Shown one piece after another: positions 1 to 9,143 of a DNA stretch of 64,000 nt (its first letter is position 1; each line of letters starts with the position of its first letter). The notes under the pieces were generated by a model. That model saw nothing but the letters and a program-made list of their open reading frames with translations. It made no database searches and was not told the origin of the DNA. Source of the DNA: Rhizorhapis sp. SPR117 (GTDB lineage: Bacteria; Pseudomonadota; Alphaproteobacteria; Sphingomonadales; Sphingomonadaceae). The DNA is taken from contig NZ_JAKKIE010000012.1 in NCBI RefSeq assembly GCF_021742065.1, positions 1 to 64,000 of the forward strand. The letters run 5' to 3'. A program made the position numbers and the translations under genes.

Positions 1-75
1 GCCGACGAGATCCTCGCCGCCGTCAAACGCTTCTGCCAGAAAACAATGAAGCGAACTTCGGATTCAGGTGACTAG
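1..75 (+). CDS. IS630-family transposase, C-terminal end only (runs in from outside the window)
   Basis: The first 24 codons read ADEILAAVKRFCQ... and end RTSDSGD then TAG at 73-75. This matches the usual C-terminal tail of IS630-type DDE transposases (an ILA.VKRFC helix followed by an R-T-S-D-S-G end). Only the tail is visible. The element lies directly against the 3' end of the isopeptidase gene, whose frame closes inside the transposase codons at 64-66, so it appears to have interrupted that gene. IS630 elements insert at TA; the junction sequence near 73-80 contains TA, but the exact end cannot be fixed from one side. Confidence 0.7.
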   Translation, partial: ADEILAAVKRFCQKTMKRTSDSGD

Positions 76-1629
76 CATATAGCGTGCTTTGTCAGCACCA
101 TCGCTGAATCCAGTGATGCCTATCCGTTTAGGGTCAACGATTTCCTCGCGAACAAGACGATCTACGGTAGTTAGTATCGCCGATGAAACGCTGCGCTTGT
201 CCATCCAATTCGTGACACCGATCCGGGTGCTTTCCTCCGTCGTCTTCACTGGCTGCGCGAGACCGTAGTAGACGGGCCGATTATATACTAGAACGGCATA
301 GCCCGCGGACGCCAAAGGGAAGATCGGGTAGCTGTCGCCGACACCACCTCGCAAAAATCCCCGCGCATAATAGCCGACGATCACAAGCGGCAATTTCGGG
401 CGTTCGCCGGTTCCGGGCGGAAGGACAAGCTCAGCAAAGTACGGCAAACCATATTGATTGCGATCCTCGAGATGTCTTACGGATCCGACCTTCAGGGAAT
501 GCCATTGCGGATTGGGGTCGAACAGGAGCGTGCGATCGCCCGTGGCTTTGCCGATAGTGATCAGCCGTCGCGGCACCGCTGCAGACTCAGCGGCGCAGAT
601 GATATCCGTTCGGGAACTTGCACATCCGCTGATGAGGTCGCGAGTTTGATATAGGAGGCGTGGTTGAGCGCGCGTTACCGGCCAGGAGTAAATCTTCGTC
701 AGGCTGCGTGCCCACCCAGCGCGCGAAAGGAAAAATAGGGTGCTGCCATTATCGCCGAACCAGATCTGCTCCACGTCCGAACATATGGCATCGGCGCACG
801 TCATCTCGGTTCCGTCGTTCCGGCGGATGACGATCGTGGTGGCAGAATTCACAAACCTTGGATCCTTTGACCCGATCCATGCCTCGGCGCCGGTAGATGC
901 ACGTTGACGACGCGGTTCTGCAGCTATGCGTTCCGCTTCTATCGGCAGCACGTCATGGCGCCCCTCCACGCCGATCGCGAACGTTTGAAACGGGGTTGCC
1001 GGAGGCCGGGGGGCCGGTCCCCAATTTGGTAACCATCGATCATCGTATCGATAGCCCTGAAGCCCCTCTTGCGTCTGATGCGGGGGTGTCCTCACAGTGA
1101 ATATTATTTGCGCGCCAGTCTCGCTCCAACGAAATCCACGAACATCTTCAGTGGAGCGCGAGAGCAGAGCGAGAGTACCGCCGGCGCTTGGCAGCATCCA
1201 CACCTGGGTCCGGCCCTCCCGACGCAGCAATAAGGCGAGCCTCTCACCATCCGGGGACCATCTCGGGATGATTGTTTCGATGGCCCCGGTGCCAAAATCT
1301 GCAACTGGCGGTCTGTCGAAAGTTCCCAAGATCGGCTCGCCATCGATAGGGAGTTCAAGATCGATCTTTCGACTGCGGATATCGATAATATAAAGCGTGG
1401 TGCAATACACGTTCCTGTCGGCATCTCCTTGGCGCACGGTCAAGGCGACCTTGCGACCGTCCGGCGATATGCTGAAGGGAGGCTCGGTATCAGCCATCCC
1501 TCCAATATCCCGCAATGAGACCAAATCTCGCGCTTGGACGTTGCGCGACGATCCGGACTCGGAAGACGACGCACATGGGGCCGACACCGCAGACATCGCT
1601 GCAAGCATGAGCGCCAGTGAGAACATCAC
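64..1629 (-). pseudogene. Lasso peptide isopeptidase (Atxe2-like, S9/prolyl oligopeptidase fold), truncated
   Basis: The product has an N-terminal signal peptide, the start-of-domain motif RDLVSLRDIGG, beta-propeller-like repeats (SPDGRKVA, WSPDGERLA) and a C-terminal hydrolase segment. The frame ends 12 residues after the nucleophile elbow GFSDG (Ser about 509) inside IS630 sequence. The catalytic Asp and His expected downstream are therefore missing; family members run to roughly 690 residues, against 521 here. Lasso isopeptidases cut the macrolactam of lasso peptides and are known beside a TonB receptor with an STN domain, FecR and an ECF sigma factor, exactly the order seen here. The start is a GTG at 1629 that overlaps the receptor stop by one base; an ATG follows at once. 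No lasso precursor or maturation genes are visible. Very probably inactive. Confidence 0.82.
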
Positions 1630-4196
1630 TAGAACTGTGCAGAAAGTGAGAACTTAACAAATCGGCCGATCGCCGAGTAATTCGTCGAATCATATGGCTC
1701 GAAAAGCGCGCTTGTCGTTCGGATAAAGCTCGGTTTCCTATCGAACAAATTTAGTACCGACATCTGCACTTCCCAGTTGGACCGGCTGGATTCTCCGTTT
1801 AACTTGTATCGAGCGGTTATATCCCACGTCGTCATGGAGGCTGTCGAATAAGTTGATGCTGTGCGGTTATCGCGGACGCTGCCTAGATAGTTCGCGAAGA
1901 GATTCGCTCCCACGCCCCCACTATTTGTCCAGGAGAGGCCGCCGCGAGCCCTGAACCGCGGCGGATTAAATATCGTGCCGGCAAGTTGGACGCTCGGTTC
2001 CAAGGGAACGAGCTGACGGCTTGAGGTTAGGTATGACGCATCGGCCCGGAATGAGAGGGAATTCCGCGATCCAAATTCCAAGCGATAGGATATTGATCCG
2101 TCGACGCCACTGTAAGATGTGCTGGCAATGTTACGAAATCGGCCATCGATTATAGCAAATACCGAGGCCGGGTCGAACGGTCTACCTGTCTGATTGTTCA
2201 AACCCGTTGGCGAAACGCTCACCGCCTCCTGAATCGCAGACAGGGACGGCCTGAACTCGACCAATTCAGCAAAGGCTTGACTCAGTAGCGCCGTCTCGAT
2301 CGAGCCGACCGGCGCAACGATGCGATCACGGTAACGAACGTCGAAATAGCTCACGCTAACCGCGAGACCGGGTAACGTCGGTGGGCGGATGTCGATTGTT
2401 GCTGAGAAGCTCGTTGCGCGTTCGGGCCTCAGCGTCGTGCTTCCGCCTGAGAGAGAGAGCAGGGTTCGTCCGCTCGGGACCGTACTTCCGCCAGATGCTG
2501 CGGACAGCAGCGTGGCGGCAGGAATAGAAAGCTGCTGCGCGAGAGTGGGAGCCTTGAAAGAACGGCCCCACGACAATTTGATTTCAGCTCCGCGGACGGG
2601 GGCCCAAATCAGGCCAAGTCGCGGGGTTCCCACGTTTGATAGACCATCGTAACGCTCGTATCTATAGGCAGCGCTTACACGAAGCTTCTCCACGCCCGGC
2701 ATGGCATTCTGCTCCCCCACCAGGGGCAAATTAAGCTCGGCATACCCATAATATGCTGATTGGTCTCCGCGACGGACGACCGTCGCTCGGGTCGTTGTCA
2801 ACTCATTGCGACGCCATCCACCGCCAAAAGCAAGCCTTACTCGTCCGCCGGGAAGATCGAACAGCGGGCCCTCTGCACCCGCTTCTACGACCCGATTTTC
2901 GTTGTCATAGATCACTTCGTTGCGCAGTAGCTGCGAACCTTGGAGAAATACCCGAGTAACTATGGGCGAAAAGCTACGACCGAAGACACCATTCAAGGAT
3001 ATCTTCCAAGGGGATAAATCGATTGTTGCGGCCGGCATGATGCCATAGGTCCAACTCTTCGATCGAAGGATTACGCCGAAATCAGTCAGAGGGCCGGTGG
3101 TTTGATTTGGTGCGTCCGTCGCCGTATCACGGCTGGTGTAATAGCCATCCGCATTCAAACTCAAGACGTCGCCGATTTGTTGGTGGCCGCTTGCGACGAC
3201 ACTGACTGTGCGAATCATGGGAAACAATGTCGCGTTCGGATTCATCGCGGCAGTGTAAGATCGCCGGCCGGCGGTGATGGCCGAATTGCGAGCAAAATTC
3301 CCAGTCAGGACGAGGCCGCCGCCCGACCATTGGGTCCCGCCAACGGCGCTATAATTTTGCGTAAAATTCCCCCCATCGGTTGACGCCCCGATAGCCGTAT
3401 CAAAAGCCAACCCTCGATAGTTTCGCTTGAGAAGGATGTTCACAACGCCGCCGACAGCGTCGGAACCGTACAGCGCTGATGCGCCATCTGGCAGGACTTC
3501 TACTCGTTCAACTGCGGCGAGCGGAATGCTGGAGAAATCCACTCCCTGTGTAATGGAGCCGTAGACCATTCGGCGACCGTTGAGGAGTGTCAACGTCGCG
3601 TCGGGGCCGAGCCCTCTGAGATTGAGGGCCGTCGACGAATCCCCATTTTGGCTACCGAAAAGACCGGGGCCTTGCCCGACACCAGGATTTTGACCACCTG
3701 TAAAATTCTGTGGTATGATCGAAGCCAGTTCACGCAGATCTGTAACGCCCTGCTGTTTGACTTCCGCTGCCGAATATTCGTAGACTGCTGACGGGGATTC
3801 TGCGCCTCTGATCCGCGATCCCGTGACAACAATGTCGGAGCTGCCGCCACTGGAACTCAGTTCCGCCGAAGCTTCCCGAAATCGGCTCCGGATAAGGATC
3901 GCCCCGCCTCGCTCGACCGCTACGAGATCGGTACCGCGGAGGAGCTGTTCGACCGCCTCTCTCGTCGTGTATGAACCGTCAAGGGCAGGCGCCCGCTTCC
4001 CTTGAACGACATCCGTTTCGAAAATGATTTCACGATTGGCGGCCCTGCCCACTGCGCGAAGAGCTGCGCCCAGATCCTGGCTGGGAACATCGTATGACTG
4101 CCTCGTCGGCTCCCCTTCGGCGGCAGCGGCAACCGCCGTGCTGGCCAGAAGCGTCGAACCAAGCAACGCATTCACAATCGCTTTCCTGAACCCCAT
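1629..4196 (-). CDS. TonB-dependent receptor with N-terminal STN signalling domain
   Basis: An outer-membrane transporter of 855 residues. Residues 1-26 form a signal peptide. Residues about 30-105 are an STN domain (YDVPSQDLGAALRAVGR), followed by a TonB box-like DIVVTGSRI, a plug domain (VERVEVLPDGASALYGSDAVGG) and a long beta barrel ending in an aromatic residue (SLSAQF). The STN domain contacts a FecR-type anti-sigma factor and so links ligand binding to transcription. The FecR and ECF sigma genes lie just upstream on the same strand and the isopeptidase just downstream. By family context it probably imports a lasso peptide, but that is inference. The RBS-like GGGGGACAC precedes the ATG. 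Confidence 0.9.
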   Translation of the reverse strand: MGFRKAIVNALLGSTLLASTAVAAAAEGEPTRQSYDVPSQDLGAALRAVGRAANREIIFETDVVQGKRAPALDGSYTTREAVEQLLRGTDLVAVERGGAILIRSRFREASAELSSSGGSSDIVVTGSRIRGAESPSAVYEYSAAEVKQQGVTDLRELASIIPQNFTGGQNPGVGQGPGLFGSQNGDSSTALNLRGLGPDATLTLLNGRRMVYGSITQGVDFSSIPLAAVERVEVLPDGASALYGSDAVGGVVNILLKRNYRGLAFDTAIGASTDGGNFTQNYSAVGGTQWSGGGLVLTGNFARNSAITAGRRSYTAAMNPNATLFPMIRTVSVVASGHQQIGDVLSLNADGYYTSRDTATDAPNQTTGPLTDFGVILRSKSWTYGIMPAATIDLSPWKISLNGVFGRSFSPIVTRVFLQGSQLLRNEVIYDNENRVVEAGAEGPLFDLPGGRVRLAFGGGWRRNELTTTRATVVRRGDQSAYYGYAELNLPLVGEQNAMPGVEKLRVSAAYRYERYDGLSNVGTPRLGLIWAPVRGAEIKLSWGRSFKAPTLAQQLSIPAATLLSAASGGSTVPSGRTLLSLSGGSTTLRPERATSFSATIDIRPPTLPGLAVSVSYFDVRYRDRIVAPVGSIETALLSQAFAELVEFRPSLSAIQEAVSVSPTGLNNQTGRPFDPASVFAIIDGRFRNIASTSYSGVDGSISYRLEFGSRNSLSFRADASYLTSSRQLVPLEPSVQLAGTIFNPPRFRARGGLSWTNSGGVGANLFANYLGSVRDNRTASTYSTASMTTWDITARYKLNGESSRSNWEVQMSVLNLFDRKPSFIRTTSALFEPYDSTNYSAIGRFVKFSLSAQF

Positions 4197-4292
4197 GTGT
4201 CCCCCGAATGACGCTGGGCCGGATGAATTTCCGGCCTTTCAGGGGCATGCGACGCAGAGGGTTGGGTTTTTTAACCGCTTGCTCTCCTAAAT

Positions 4293-5291
4293 TTAGCGGG
4301 ATTGTCCATTCAGCGTGATATCGCCATCGGGAGTTCGGCCGACCCGAGCATCAAGAAGGATCGCGAGGCGATCGGCCAGCCTCTCCGGATCGCCGACCCG
4401 GAATGTGCCGGAGACCCGTCTTGTCGCCAGCGCTGGATCGGCAATGATCAACCTTTCGTCGGAATACCGATTGGCCTCCGCCGCCATTTCTCCCAGCGTC
4501 GCGCCGTCGAAATCGAGTAGCGCGTCTGGCCATGTTGTCTGAACGATTTCCGTCTCTTGGGACGGTGCAACAGCAACGACACCATGCGAGTCATCGAAGG
4601 CGACTGCCTGTCCAGGCAAAGCCCTGTGGATCACGCCTTCCGACTGTACCTTGCCCGGAACGTGGACATCGATCGCCCCCTGAATGAGCCGAACCATCGC
4701 CCTGGCGCCGTCCACCCGAACATCGAACACAGTGCCGTGGGCGACGACGGTGCCAGCGCCAGCGTGGACGACAAATGTCCGTCCATCATGTGCCACGTTG
4801 AACCTTGCGCGTCCCTTCTTGAGCCACAGCTCGCGCCGATCCCGGCCGAATACGACGTCCAGATACGTGTTGGTGTCGAGGGTGACGATCGATCCGTCCG
4901 CGAGGTCGACCGAACGGATCTCGCCGATCCGCGTCGAGAACTGGGACGGCGGTGCAGCCGTTCCACGCTCGGCGATGGTCGTTGGACGCATCAGATAGAT
5001 GAGTGGGGTCATCACGACCATCGCCAGCCCGACCATCGCCGCGAGGCGACGCAGCCGGCGCGCCTTTGTTTCCTCCTCCGCCTGGACAAGAAACTCGATT
5101 TTCGTCGGGTTGAGGTTCTTGCCGAGACTGTAGGTCTCGGCAATATGGCTGTACGCCATGCGGTGCAGGTCATCGGCGCCGAGCCATAGCTCGAATTCGG
5201 ATTGCCAGGCCAAGGCGTCCGGCCCTTTCATCCGCGCGAGCCAGGTTGCAGCGTCACGCAACGCGGATCGTTCAGGAGATCGCACTCTCAA
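4293..5291 (-). CDS. FecR-family anti-sigma regulator
   Basis: A 332-residue inner-membrane transducer. The N-terminal cytoplasmic part (ATWLARMKGPDALAWQSEFELWL) is the DUF4880-type sigma-binding region. One membrane segment follows at about 84-101 (MVGLAMVVMTPLIYLM), then a periplasmic FecR domain with the typical stretches TRIGEIRSVDLADGS and VVAHGTVFDVRV. It would receive the signal from the STN domain of the adjacent receptor and control the ECF sigma factor. The start is a TTG that overlaps the sigma-factor TGA by four bases (TTGA), so the two are translationally coupled; a GTG two codons in is an alternative. Confidence 0.9.
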   Translation of the reverse strand: MRVRSPERSALRDAATWLARMKGPDALAWQSEFELWLGADDLHRMAYSHIAETYSLGKNLNPTKIEFLVQAEEETKARRLRRLAAMVGLAMVVMTPLIYLMRPTTIAERGTAAPPSQFSTRIGEIRSVDLADGSIVTLDTNTYLDVVFGRDRRELWLKKGRARFNVAHDGRTFVVHAGAGTVVAHGTVFDVRVDGARAMVRLIQGAIDVHVPGKVQSEGVIHRALPGQAVAFDDSHGVVAVAPSQETEIVQTTWPDALLDFDGATLGEMAAEANRYSDERLIIADPALATRRVSGTFRVGDPERLADRLAILLDARVGRTPDGDITLNGQSR

Positions 5292-5830
5292 GCCTCATCG
5301 AGCAACGCAAGCGCTATTCTTTCCAATGCCTTCGCCATGTGCTTCTGTACGGCCGGGATGCTGATACCCAGCCGCGCCGCGATCTCCCGGTAGCACAGCT
5401 CTTCGACCCGATAGAGCAGAAACACGGTGCGTGTGCGCTCAGGCATGACCGCCAATGTGGCCTCATAAGTCTGCATCACATCGTTCAGGCGCAAGCCGTC
5501 TTCCTGCGTTGCCGGCACGGCAATGTCCTGGACGACGCGAAGAACGGCTGAGTGGATTTCTCGTCGTGAGCGGTCGATCAGGAGGTTTCTTGCAATGCGC
5601 TGAAGATAGGCGGCGGGCCGCGCCGGCATGGCTTCACGCGCGACCTGGGCAAGTCGCACAAATGCCTCCTGAACGAGATCGCAGACATCTTCGCCCGAGT
5701 GTAACCGTCGGCGGATATAGCGTTGCAGCCGAGGCCCTTCGACGCGGAACAGCGCCTCGATGGCGTCGCCATGTGCCTCTGAAACCAGCCGAGGCGCGGC
5801 GCCATCTTGCGGGCCGTTCACGACGAACAT
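5288..5830 (-). CDS. ECF sigma factor, FecI type
   Basis: A 180-residue sigma factor with region 2 (DLVQEAFVRLAQVAREAMPARPAAYLQ, IARNLLIDRSRR) and region 4 (MPERTRTVFLLYRVEELCYREIAARLGISIPAVQKHMAKAL). These are the two domains expected in an ECF sigma factor. It is the first gene of the four-gene unit sigma, FecR, TonB receptor, isopeptidase. It would direct transcription of the receptor operon when the receptor is occupied, as in Fec systems. The target promoter could not be picked out with confidence. Confidence 0.9.
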   Translation of the reverse strand: MFVVNGPQDGAAPRLVSEAHGDAIEALFRVEGPRLQRYIRRRLHSGEDVCDLVQEAFVRLAQVAREAMPARPAAYLQRIARNLLIDRSRREIHSAVLRVVQDIAVPATQEDGLRLNDVMQTYEATLAVMPERTRTVFLLYRVEELCYREIAARLGISIPAVQKHMAKALERIALALLDEA

Positions 5831-5989
5831 CGCCCAACGCAGCGGAGTGGCAAAGATTTGCCAAGCAATTCATGCATCGATTCCGGACCGTGCGCGGCAA
5901 AACCCATCGGCCGGCGGGCGCCGGCTCATCGAGCTCGCAGAGGAATGCCGCCGTTGGGCAATGACGCCCTGGTCCGGAACGGCCGCCTG

Positions 5990-6139
5990 TCAGTCAGAGA
6001 CCGGCGTGTGTGCCTCGCTGGATAGTTCCACAGCATCGGTTGCCAGCGACGTGCCGAGCTGCCAGCTAATCATGCTGAGGGTTCCCGCGAATTGCAAGAG
6101 AGCTGCCCTGTCGCGTCGGAACGCGCCGTCATAGCTCAT
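5990..6139 (-). CDS. Hypothetical 49-residue protein (possible)
   Basis: A short frame starting ATGAGCTATGACGG and ending TGA at 5990-5992, with no family recognised. It is supported only by context. An AGGAG sits 4-5 bases before the ATG, and the start overlaps the stop region of the small frame upstream on the same strand, as in coupled genes. The composition is unremarkable, with a hydrophobic middle (LLQFAGTLSMISWQLG). It could equally be chance. Confidence 0.35.
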   Translation of the reverse strand: MSYDGAFRRDRAALLQFAGTLSMISWQLGTSLATDAVELSSEAHTPVSD

Positions 6140-6284
6140 TGACTCCTGCATCCACGTCCCCAGAACCGCGTAACGCGTCGATTAAACGCTGCAACTCGGC
6201 CGCGGCGTCATAGTTCTGCGCATCGTCCAGCAGATGCAGCGCTCGCTCCATCAGACCCAGCGCAGCCGCTACCCGGTCATCCAT
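6129..6284 (-). CDS. Hypothetical 51-residue helical protein (possible)
   Basis: The frame reads MDDRVAAALGLMERALHLLD... and is predicted almost wholly amphipathic helix (leucine/alanine heptads, then DAAAELQRLIDALRG). A strong Shine-Dalgarno (GGAGGTGCGAG) precedes the ATG. It lies 75 bases after the second nucleotidyltransferase/HEPN gene on the same strand and overlaps the next small frame. No family is recognised. It may be a third component or a trailing gene of the toxin-antitoxin operon. Confidence 0.45.
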   Translation of the reverse strand: MDDRVAAALGLMERALHLLDDAQNYDAAAELQRLIDALRGSGDVDAGVNEL

Positions 6285-6359
6285 CTCGCACCTCCGCAAA
6301 CAAAGTTAGGGCGGAAGCAGCGACGTCTGGGGGCTCGGCTTTATGCCGAAGGCGTCGAT

Positions 6360-7283
6360 TTATTTGCGCGCGTCGTCCTCGAGCCGCGCGATCCGGGCCT
6401 TGCAGCTCGCCTCGACGAGTTTGATCAAATGCTCGGCATGCTCGCCGAGCCAGGCAAGCTGCTCCTCCGAAATGTGATAGTCCCTCGGGTAACGCGCCTT
6501 CACATAAGCCTGCTGGAGCTTCTCGAACGCGGCGACATCCGCATCCTCTTCGCGTGGCCATGCCGAAGCGAGCGCGGGATCGTGCAATTCGGCGGCATTG
6601 CGCAACTCGACGATATTGTGGCTGTGGGGCGTATACAGCGTGTAGACCAGCAGGACTGAATGATAGAGCCGTTCTACGCATTGATGGAGCTCATATGCCG
6701 CCTTCTTGATCCGATCCTTTTCCACGTTCCCGATGTAATCGTCGTAAAATTCGATCGAGCTTTTGAACCAGTCCTCGAAATACTCCTGGGTTAATTTCAG
6801 CACGCGCTTGGGAGACATGGGTTTCGGCTCAACGAGTGCGGCGTCATCGGTCTCGTACACGACGATGCCGTCACGCAGGAAATCGATGAAAAAATAACGC
6901 CCGCTCTCGAGCGATGCATTGATTTGCTCTATCGTGTATACGAAATAATGGGCCGGTGATCGCAGTCTGTGCGTGAAGCGATATTCCCGATAGAGCCGCT
7001 CGGTCACGTTGCGCCAATATTTGATGCGGTCGGTCAATCGTTCATCATTGACCATAACGATCAGGTCCCAGTCGGAATGCTTCCCGACATGGGTGTGATG
7101 CAGGTCCACCCAGTCCCCGCGCGCACGGCTGCCATAGAGAACGATCTTTGTGATCCGACCCTTCGATCGCCATTCTTGCTGCGCGAGCGACAGCACATCC
7201 TCGAACTCCTCAAGGATCATGCCGATTATGCGTTCGAGTTCGGGCCGCTCCGTGACTGCGACATGCTCAATGCCATGCCTCAT
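6360..7283 (-). CDS. Nucleotidyltransferase + HEPN domain protein (second paralogue)
   Basis: A 307-residue, two-domain protein. Residues about 40-80 carry the minimal nucleotidyltransferase signature: GSRARG at 51-56 and SDWDL with Asp71 and Asp73, the metal-binding pair of the pol-beta fold. Residues about 185-300 are a HEPN-like all-helical domain (YELHQCVERLYHSVLLVY, then YTPHSHNIVEL). The canonical RNase motif R-X4-6-H of toxic HEPNs is not obvious, so nuclease activity is doubtful. The start ATG overlaps the upstream stop by four bases (ATGA) and has a GGAGAG Shine-Dalgarno. It is a clear paralogue of the gene directly upstream. MNT/HEPN pairs are known toxin-antitoxin modules in which the NTase modifies the HEPN toxin; here both domains are in one chain. 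Confidence 0.85.
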   Translation of the reverse strand: MRHGIEHVAVTERPELERIIGMILEEFEDVLSLAQQEWRSKGRITKIVLYGSRARGDWVDLHHTHVGKHSDWDLIVMVNDERLTDRIKYWRNVTERLYREYRFTHRLRSPAHYFVYTIEQINASLESGRYFFIDFLRDGIVVYETDDAALVEPKPMSPKRVLKLTQEYFEDWFKSSIEFYDDYIGNVEKDRIKKAAYELHQCVERLYHSVLLVYTLYTPHSHNIVELRNAAELHDPALASAWPREEDADVAAFEKLQQAYVKARYPRDYHISEEQLAWLGEHAEHLIKLVEASCKARIARLEDDARK

Positions 7284-8329
7284 TCGCTCTCCTCCTCGAC
7301 CGCTCTATCGATATTGCGCACCGAGACAGGTATCGCGTCGACCGAATGCATTGCCTCCGCCTTCAGCGCAGCGATATGTTCCTGGCACACGATGCGCACC
7401 GCTTCCGAGAGATTCTGCGTGATCTCGCCCAGCCAGCGCAACTGTTCCACCGTGATCTTGTAGCCCGGTCTGGCGTAGCGTGCCTTGACATAGGCATCGC
7501 GCAGGATGTTGAACGCAGCCCGCTGCCAATGAAAGTCGCTTGGCCAAACATAGGCGAGGCGACGATCGAGCTTGTCCGCCATTCCCCGCAATGCTTTTAT
7601 ATTGTGATTGCGCGGCGCATAGAATGTTAAGGTCAGAAGCACGGCATTGTAGAGATGCTCGACGCATTGGTGTAGTTCGAAGGCGGCTTTGTGAGTTCGA
7701 GACAATTCCAAATTGCGCGAAAAATCATCATAAAACTCTCCGGCGCTCGGATACCATTCTCCAAAATATTCCTCTGCCAATGCCACTTTATCGCTGGGCG
7801 TCTTAGGTTTCGGTTTTGGAAATTCTACATCGTCGGCATCGTACAGCAGGATACCGTCTTTCACGATATCCATGAAGAAATAACGGCCTCTGGACAGGGC
7901 GCTGTGAACTTCCTGACGGGTGTGGACGATCATCGAAGGCAAGCTCTTTATGCGGCCGGCAGCGCGCGCCTTGAGGAATCGGTCCTCCAACGCGGACCAG
8001 AAGGCGATATTGTCCACGACCTGCTTGCGATTGACCATGACCAGAAGGTCGTAGTCCGACGAATAGGCCTTTTTGGTGTGGGGCTCGTACACCCAGCCGC
8101 CGCGCGCGAAGCTGCCATAAAGCACGATCTTGTGGATGCGGCCTTTTTTCTTCCAGCCGGTCACCGAACTGGCATGGGCATCCTCGAACGCGGTCAATAT
8201 CGTGCGTAGCACGAAATCCCCCAGTTCGCGTCGTCGATCCGCCGGCAAATGATCCAGATCGGTCCGCATCAGTGCTGGTCTTCTGGTGGAGCTTTCGCGG
8301 GATGGAGTGAAACGATAGTCAAGCTTCAC
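7280..8329 (-). CDS. Nucleotidyltransferase + HEPN domain protein (first paralogue)
   Basis: A 349-residue protein with the same architecture as its downstream neighbour. The NTase core has GSFARG at about 72-77 and SSDYDL with Asp92 and Asp94. A HEPN-like region follows (AAFELHQCVEHLYNAVLLTLTFYAPRNHNIKAL). The two copies share motifs throughout, including GRYFFxD and WxGE, so they arose by tandem duplication. The GTG start at 8329 overlaps the PIN-toxin TGA as GTGA; an ATG at 8269 is the alternative if the first 20 residues are not translated. It is the third gene of the antitoxin-toxin operon. Confidence 0.85.
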   Translation of the reverse strand: MKLDYRFTPSRESSTRRPALMRTDLDHLPADRRRELGDFVLRTILTAFEDAHASSVTGWKKKGRIHKIVLYGSFARGGWVYEPHTKKAYSSDYDLLVMVNRKQVVDNIAFWSALEDRFLKARAAGRIKSLPSMIVHTRQEVHSALSRGRYFFMDIVKDGILLYDADDVEFPKPKPKTPSDKVALAEEYFGEWYPSAGEFYDDFSRNLELSRTHKAAFELHQCVEHLYNAVLLTLTFYAPRNHNIKALRGMADKLDRRLAYVWPSDFHWQRAAFNILRDAYVKARYARPGYKITVEQLRWLGEITQNLSEAVRIVCQEHIAALKAEAMHSVDAIPVSVRNIDRAVEEESE

Positions 8330-8838
8330 CCCCGCTGGGCCAGGAGGCTAGACAACAGGCTAGGATTCGCGAGATCGTCGACATTGATCGGGACGCTCTT
8401 GGAAGGGATGAAAATGGCCTTCCAGGGCTCGAGAACAGGCACGCCGGCAGCCTTGAAATGCGTTACATCCCGGCTGACCACGATCAGACCATTCTCGGCC
8501 GCGCAGGCCCCGATCAGAAGATCGAGCTGTCCGAAAACGTGACCGCGACGTCTCCCAGCCTCGAGAAGGAGCCGCCAACGCAACAGCACGTTCTCATCGA
8601 TCGCAAGCGTCCTGCCCGCAAACAGCGGCCGTAGCTCATGATCGAGCCAGCTTGCGATGTGCGCCCGGCGATCCGCGTCCGCCAGCTGCTCGATCCCGAA
8701 CCGGATCTCCGCAAAAGTCACGTCCGAGACGAACAGATCATCTTCGCCCTGCGCAGCCACGAACCGGACGACGTTGGCCTCCGGCCGAGGTTTCCGCAAT
8801 TCCGAGAGGATGTTCGTGTCGAGCAGGAAGCCGCTCAC
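8326..8838 (-). CDS. VapC-type PIN-domain toxin (ribonuclease)
   Basis: A 170-residue PIN nuclease. The acidic tetrad is visible: Asp7 (LLDTNILSE), Glu44 (TFAEIRFGIE), Asp106 (GQLDLLIGA) and Asp124 (VSRDVTHF). The C-terminal helix region (FIPSKSVPINVDDL...) is about 25 residues longer than the commonest VapC. The GTG start overlaps the antitoxin stop by four bases, the classic antitoxin-toxin layout. PIN toxins cleave tRNA or rRNA and are held inactive by their antitoxin. The next gene again overlaps by four bases, which is unusual for a simple two-gene module. Confidence 0.9.
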   Translation of the reverse strand: MSGFLLDTNILSELRKPRPEANVVRFVAAQGEDDLFVSDVTFAEIRFGIEQLADADRRAHIASWLDHELRPLFAGRTLAIDENVLLRWRLLLEAGRRRGHVFGQLDLLIGACAAENGLIVVSRDVTHFKAAGVPVLEPWKAIFIPSKSVPINVDDLANPSLLSSLLAQRG

Positions 8839-9137
8839 AGATGGACGTTCCTCACCGGCCCGTCCACCGACGGCCGGTCGAATTCGACATCAACGAGCGG
8901 CGAAGCGGCCAGAAGGTCGACCAGACGGCGGCCGCTACGCTGCGCGCGTTCCTTGTCCCAGGTCTCCGCCGACACGATCACGACCGCGTCGCGCCCATGC
9001 AGGGTTACCCTCTGCGGGCCATTTTCGCGTGCGAGTCGTACGACTTCGCTGAACCTTGCTTTCGCATCCTGCAGCCGCCACCGCGTTCGAATTGGCGGCG
9101 CCGGCGTCTCCGGATTAGCGCGTTTTCCCACAGTCAC
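8835..9137 (-). CDS. Phd/YefM-family antitoxin
   Basis: A 100-residue antitoxin. The DNA-binding Phd/YefM core is seen in WRLQDAKARFSEVVRLARENGPQRVTLHG...AVVIVSAETW. The C-terminal tail, rich in Val and Asp, would wrap the PIN toxin. It has an N-terminal extension of about 18 residues before the core. It starts with GTG at 9137; the ATG two bases upstream is followed directly by TGA in its own frame and cannot serve. It is the first gene of the operon, and a 17-bp palindrome lies just upstream, consistent with autoregulation. Confidence 0.88.
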   Translation of the reverse strand: MTVGKRANPETPAPPIRTRWRLQDAKARFSEVVRLARENGPQRVTLHGRDAVVIVSAETWDKERAQRSGRRLVDLLAASPLVDVEFDRPSVDGPVRNVHL

Positions 9138-9143
9138 ATCCTA

